From Methanobacterium sp. PtaU1.Bin242 (GTDB lineage: Archaea; Methanobacteriota; Methanobacteria; Methanobacteriales; Methanobacteriaceae), in contig MVQZ01000227.1 of the NCBI GenBank assembly GCA_002067565.1, positions 1 through 9,466 of the forward strand: DNA of 9,466 nucleotides, given 5' to 3'. A model generated the notes under the pieces. It did no database searches. It was not told the origin of the DNA and worked only from the letters and a program-made list of their open reading frames with translations. The position numbers were made by a program, and so were the translations under genes. Numbering within the stretch: position 1 is the stretch's first letter; each line of letters starts with the position of its first letter. Of this stretch, positions 6,117 to 9,466 are shown piece by piece.

Positions 6117-6155
6117 ATGGCTTTTATTATCAAAAAGGTTATTTTATGGTCTTAA
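6117..6155 (+). other. 12-codon leader mini-ORF with a strong ribosome binding site
   Basis: ATG at 6117 follows GGAGG (6107-6111) by 5 nt, the best-placed Shine-Dalgarno in this leader, and opens a frame reading MAFIIKKVILWS before TAA at 6153-6155. The stop is 88 nt before the half-transporter ATG at 6244. The product is a short hydrophobic peptide with two lysines and a tryptophan, unlike any family I recognise. It could be a regulatory upstream ORF, a very small membrane peptide, or the start of a gene destroyed by mutation. That it is translated is inference from the ribosome binding site only. Confidence 0.4.
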
Positions 6156-6243
6156 ATGCTGTAAAACATGATAAAAATGTACAAATTAGGTTTAAATGTT
6201 ATTTAGTAATAGAAAAAAATTTGATAATGATAGAGGTGCTTAA

Positions 6244-8037
6244 ATGGAAAAAAATGAAGAAAATAATGGTAAAATGAGTTTTAGTGGAATACCACGCCTT
6301 TTAGAGATTGCTGGTGTAAAAAAAATTCTGATTATTGCATCATCTGTTTATTCTGTGATAAGTGAGATATTTGCACTCGTAATATTTCTGGTAATCTATT
6401 TGGTAACCGTGGACTTACTCAGCCCACCTATTGAATGGAGCCAAATATGGACCTATATATGGATAGCGGTGATAGCTCTGGCGGGTAGATTGATCCTTAA
6501 ATATATTTCCGGAATTTTATCACACATAGCCGCATTTAACATACTGTATGAGTTGAGGGTGAGTATTTCAGAGCATTTAGGCAGTTTGAATATGGGTTAT
6601 TTCACTTACCACAACACGGGATACTTAAAAAAGATCCTTAATGAAGATGTGGAGCGAATTGAACTATTTGTAGCACACCACATCCCTGATCTAGCCAGTG
6701 GAATCGCAATCCCTGTGATAACAATCATAATTTTATTCTTCTTTGATTGGCGCTTGTCACTTGCTACACTGGTACCAGTACCACTAGCATTTTTTGCTTG
6801 GAGTTTCGCCTTTTCCAAGAACAAAACTGAAATGAACAGATACCATCGGGCAATGGAAAATATGAACAGTACAATAATAGAATATGTTCGTGGAATGCCA
6901 GTGATAAAAATATTCAATCAGACTGTACAGTCATTTACACGATTCAAAAGCACTGTTTACTCTTTCCGTGATTTTTGCAATAATTGGACTGACAGATCTA
7001 TTGGTCCATGGGCGGTTTTTTTCGCGCTTTTAGGCGCGCCATTACTCTTCATTTTACCGGTGGGTATTTGGTTATATTTGGGGGGACAACTCCAACTTCC
7101 CGTTTTCATACTGTTTCTTATTGTAGGATTGGCGTATATGAAACCAATCTACAAACTGATTTTCGTAAGCGGACTTTTAGCCCAGATTACTGAGGGTGTA
7201 GGCCGTATAGATGCAATTTTAGAGCAAAAAGGTTTACCTGAACCTCAAAACCCAGGAATACCTAAGGATTATTCCATAGAATTCCAGGATGTGGATTTTG
7301 CCTATGATGAACATCAGGTACTGCACAATGTGGACTTTAAAATCGATGAAGGTAAAACTTTTGCACTGGTGGGACCATCAGGATCAGGTAAAACCACCAT
7401 TGCAAATTTAACCGCCAGATTATGGGATATAAATAAAGGAAAAATACTCATTGGTGGTGTGGACATTAAAAATATTCCATTAAACTATTTAATGGATAAA
7501 ATTGCCCTAGTTTTTCAGGACGTATTCATCTTCAGCGATACCGTAATGGAAAACATAAAAATGGGCCGTGAAGACGTAACAGAAGAAGAAATAATAGCTG
7601 TTTCTAAAGCAGCAAATATACACGACTTCATCACAGAGGAACTACCAGATGGTTATCAAACCCTGATTGGAGAATCTGGAGTTCACCTCAGCGGAGGGGA
7701 AAAACAAAGAATATCTCTTGCACGGGCTATGCTCAAGAATGCCCCTATTGTGATCCTGGATGAGGCTACAGCCTTTGCCGATCCAGAAAATGAAGTGAAA
7801 ATTCAGGAAGCGTTCAGTAAACTACTGAAAAATAGGACTGTTCTAATTATTGCCCACCGTCTTTTCACCATTACTGATTCAGATGAGATAATGGTCTTAG
7901 ATGAGGGGCAAATTGTGGAAAGGGGGACACATGAGGAACTCATAGAAAACAGGAAACTTTACTGGGAAATGTGGGGATCCCATAATTCAGCCAGGAAGTG
8001 GACATTTAAATCAACAGGAGGTGATGTTGGTGTTTAA
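6244..8037 (+). CDS. ABC half-transporter, exporter fold (membrane domain plus ATPase), YbtP/IrtA-like
   Basis: Half-transporter of 597 aa, the usual length for an exporter-fold (type IV) ABC protein. The membrane domain (~27-310) has six predicted helices near 27-55, 67-89, 143-167, 168-190, 256-280 and 285-308. The ATPase domain has Walker A GPSGSGKTT 377-385, Q-loop VFQD, signature LSGGEKQR 482-489, Walker B D506-E507 and H-loop H538 in AHRL. The D-loop reads AFADPENE in place of the common SALDxxTE; this wording occurs, as far as I recall, in the YbtPQ/IrtAB group of siderophore importers built on the exporter fold. The start is supported by GAGG at 6233-6236, 7 nt before ATG. It overlaps the next half-transporter by 8 nt, so a heterodimer is expected. 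Alternatives are a multidrug or lipid exporter. No N-terminal siderophore-interacting domain as in IrtA is present. Confidence 0.93.
   Translation: MEKNEENNGKMSFSGIPRLLEIAGVKKILIIASSVYSVISEIFALVIFLVIYLVTVDLLSPPIEWSQIWTYIWIAVIALAGRLILKYISGILSHIAAFNILYELRVSISEHLGSLNMGYFTYHNTGYLKKILNEDVERIELFVAHHIPDLASGIAIPVITIIILFFFDWRLSLATLVPVPLAFFAWSFAFSKNKTEMNRYHRAMENMNSTIIEYVRGMPVIKIFNQTVQSFTRFKSTVYSFRDFCNNWTDRSIGPWAVFFALLGAPLLFILPVGIWLYLGGQLQLPVFILFLIVGLAYMKPIYKLIFVSGLLAQITEGVGRIDAILEQKGLPEPQNPGIPKDYSIEFQDVDFAYDEHQVLHNVDFKIDEGKTFALVGPSGSGKTTIANLTARLWDINKGKILIGGVDIKNIPLNYLMDKIALVFQDVFIFSDTVMENIKMGREDVTEEEIIAVSKAANIHDFITEELPDGYQTLIGESGVHLSGGEKQRISLARAMLKNAPIVILDEATAFADPENEVKIQEAFSKLLKNRTVLIIAHRLFTITDSDEIMVLDEGQIVERGTHEELIENRKLYWEMWGSHNSARKWTFKSTGGDVGV
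8017..8021 (+). promoter_or_regulatory. Shine-Dalgarno site GGAGG for the second half-transporter
   Basis: The stretch GGAGGTGA (8017-8024) matches the archaeal anti-Shine-Dalgarno fully. It runs into the ATG at 8024, too close for good initiation, and is 8 nt from the GTG at 8030, which it therefore favours; TTG at 8027 is intermediate. It lies inside the end of the preceding gene. Confidence 0.65.
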
Positions 8038-9466
8038 TTCAATTAAAGTTATTACTGCTGGCGAAAAAAGTAAATTGTACCGGGAAATTGGATGGAATAT
8101 TCTCCAAAATCTGTTTAAAGGAGCACCCTATGGAATTCTTTTTATGGTTCTACTGGAACTTTTTGCACCTATCGTCTACCAAAAACCTATAAACATAGAA
8201 TTCTTAACCCTAGCTATCGTTGGTCTTTTCATAACCCTACTACTTCAGGTATTTGTGGGGAAAAAAGCGTATAAATATTCATATACGTTGGCTTATTCCC
8301 TGTCTGCTGAAGCTCGTCTGAAACTGGGTGAACATCTGAGAAAACTTCCTTTGAGTTTCTTTAAAAGACGTGACCCTGGTGATGTGGCTGCGTTACTGTT
8401 ACAGGATATGGGGCTGGTGGAAAATGTATTCAGCCATCTGTTTCCTGATGTGATTGGGTCTATTGTTATGGCTGTGATTCTAGGTTCTGTTCTTTTAATT
8501 GCCGACTGGAGATTGGGAGCCATAGCCATAATTTTTGTGATATTAGCTTTGATCTTTCTGTATCTTTTCCTGAAGTTGGTTAATTATTTCGGAGAAAAAC
8601 AACTTAAATCAAGGAATGAGGCTGTTTCAAGGATGATGGAGTATCTTTTAGGGATAAAAGTTCTCAAAGCCTACAATCAAACTGGAAACAGATTCCAACG
8701 TATGGAAAAATCGTTTAGTAAACTGAAAAAAGACAGCATAAAACTGGAAGGGATCCCTGTCCCACTGCTTATGGTGTATTTTGCTTTCTTAGAGATTGGT
8801 TTCCTGGCGCTCCTAATTTTTGGAGTTCAATTCATGGAAAACGGAACCCTAAGCATTCCAATATTCCTCCTGTTTTTGATAATAGGATATGGGTTCTATG
8901 AACCCTTAAAACTTTTAAGTGTATCCATTGGTGAGATGAGGTACATGAATATGGCTGCTGATCGTGTGGTGGAGACTTTAAGGGCTAAAATTCTGCCTGA
9001 ACCCTCACAGGATAGTAAAATTGACCGTTACGATATTGAATTTGAAGATGTCACCTTCAAGTATCAAGATGTAGACGTGATAAAGGCTGTTAGCTTCCAT
9101 ATCCCGGAGAGAAGCATCACCGCACTGGTGGGACCATCAGGCTCAGGTAAAACCACCATAACCAGTTTAATTGCACGTTTCTGGGATGTGGGATCTGGCC
9201 AGATTAAGATTGGTGGACAAAATATCAAGGATCTGAAGAATGAACATATTTTAAGCTGTATGAGCATGGTCTTTCAGGATGTGTATCTTTTCAATGATAC
9301 CATATACAATAACATCAAGATTGGCAATCCCAATGCTACCAAAGATGATGTTTTTGAGGTGGCAATGCAGCAGGCCAACTGCCATGAGTTCATCCAGAAA
9401 TTACCTGATGGTTATGATACAATGGTTGGTGAAGGTGGATCCACACTATCTGGAGGTGAAAAACAA
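8030..9466 (+). CDS. ABC half-transporter, exporter fold, 3' end outside window (YbtQ/IrtB-like)
   Basis: Second half of the heterodimeric ABC transporter. The frame is open to the last base, giving 479 codons from the GTG at 8030 (481 from the ATG at 8024). The membrane domain starts with MFNSIKVITAGEKSKLYREI and carries about six hydrophobic segments up to residue ~300, including FKRRDPGDVAALLLQD between helices 2 and 3. The ATPase domain begins around residue 335, with Walker A GPSGSGKTT at 368-376 and Q-loop VFQDVYLFNDT. The window ends inside the signature at LSGGEKQ, so Walker B, D-loop and H-loop cannot be judged. It overlaps the upstream gene by 8 nt. The pair resembles YbtPQ/IrtAB in arrangement, but a drug or lipid exporter is equally compatible with what can be seen. 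The cut-off is due to the window edge, not a mutation. Confidence 0.92.
   Translation, partial: MFNSIKVITAGEKSKLYREIGWNILQNLFKGAPYGILFMVLLELFAPIVYQKPINIEFLTLAIVGLFITLLLQVFVGKKAYKYSYTLAYSLSAEARLKLGEHLRKLPLSFFKRRDPGDVAALLLQDMGLVENVFSHLFPDVIGSIVMAVILGSVLLIADWRLGAIAIIFVILALIFLYLFLKLVNYFGEKQLKSRNEAVSRMMEYLLGIKVLKAYNQTGNRFQRMEKSFSKLKKDSIKLEGIPVPLLMVYFAFLEIGFLALLIFGVQFMENGTLSIPIFLLFLIIGYGFYEPLKLLSVSIGEMRYMNMAADRVVETLRAKILPEPSQDSKIDRYDIEFEDVTFKYQDVDVIKAVSFHIPERSITALVGPSGSGKTTITSLIARFWDVGSGQIKIGGQNIKDLKNEHILSCMSMVFQDVYLFNDTIYNNIKIGNPNATKDDVFEVAMQQANCHEFIQKLPDGYDTMVGEGGSTLSGGEKQ

Noticed and set aside
6008..6277. 89-codon open frame from GTG at 6008, between the T component and the first half-transporter
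   Set aside because: It has no ribosome binding site, overlaps the well-supported ATG at 6244 by 34 nt in another frame, has lysine-rich low-complexity content and crosses the promoter-like and dyad elements. It resembles chance translation of AT-rich DNA.
8293..8529. Minus-strand open frame within the second half-transporter
   Set aside because: It is antisense to a strongly supported ABC gene and shows no family features; the same applies to the other minus-strand frames at 1000-1455, 2167-2367, 4352-4540, 5149-5439, 6606-6917 and 9064-9267.
1..9466. CRISPR arrays, tRNA or rRNA genes, insertion sequences, toxin-antitoxin or defence genes
   Set aside because: I looked for regular repeats with spacers, tRNA-like arms, transposase motifs and terminal repeats on both strands and saw none; the window is mostly transport genes.
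9440..9466. Apparent truncation of the second half-transporter
   Set aside because: The frame is open to the final base and ends in an intact LSGGEKQ motif, so the gene simply continues past the window.

Overview
The window looks like part of an archaeal chromosome, most likely a methanogenic euryarchaeon of the Methanobacteriales (Methanobacterium-like). The reasons are AT-rich intergenic regions with archaeal TATA-box/BRE-like elements, Shine-Dalgarno sites matching GGAGGTGA, T-tract terminators, use of GTG and TTG starts, and protein families common in that group. The assignment is an inference from style, not from a marker gene. All recognisable genes lie on the + strand.

Layout. (1) 1-1462: the 3' part of a MacB/LolCE-type FtsX-domain permease, overlapping by 8 nt the gene for its LolD/MacB-type ATPase. 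(2) 1463-1717: an intergenic region with a GGAT-rich stretch, T-tracts and a short direct repeat. (3) 1718-2527: a GufA-type ZIP metal transporter. (4) 2528-2725: a dense regulatory region with a 3' hairpin, an inverted repeat, a TATA box and a perfect 14+2+14 palindrome. (5) 2726-5959: a complete ECF (energy-coupling factor) importer, made of a YkoE-family S component, a fused two-domain ATPase (YkoD-like) and a T component (YkoC-like). (6) 5960-6243: a leader region with promoter-like elements, an operator-like GACG-N4-CGTC site and a 12-codon mini-ORF behind a very strong ribosome binding site. (7) 6244-9466: two adjacent exporter-fold ABC half-transporters, the second cut off by the window edge at its signature motif.

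How they may work together. The permease and ATPase at the left form one MacB-like ABC system. The ECF S-A-T genes form one vitamin, precursor or metal-chelate importer. The two half-transporters almost certainly form a heterodimer. Their position directly behind the ECF genes, and the AFAD sequence replacing the usual SALD in the first one, recall YbtPQ/IrtAB-type siderophore importers that use the exporter fold. The most interesting reading is therefore a five-gene uptake locus, possibly for a metallophore or cofactor, whose two promoter regions share the operator-like core GACG-N4-CGTC. Substrate, regulator and co-regulation are inferences.
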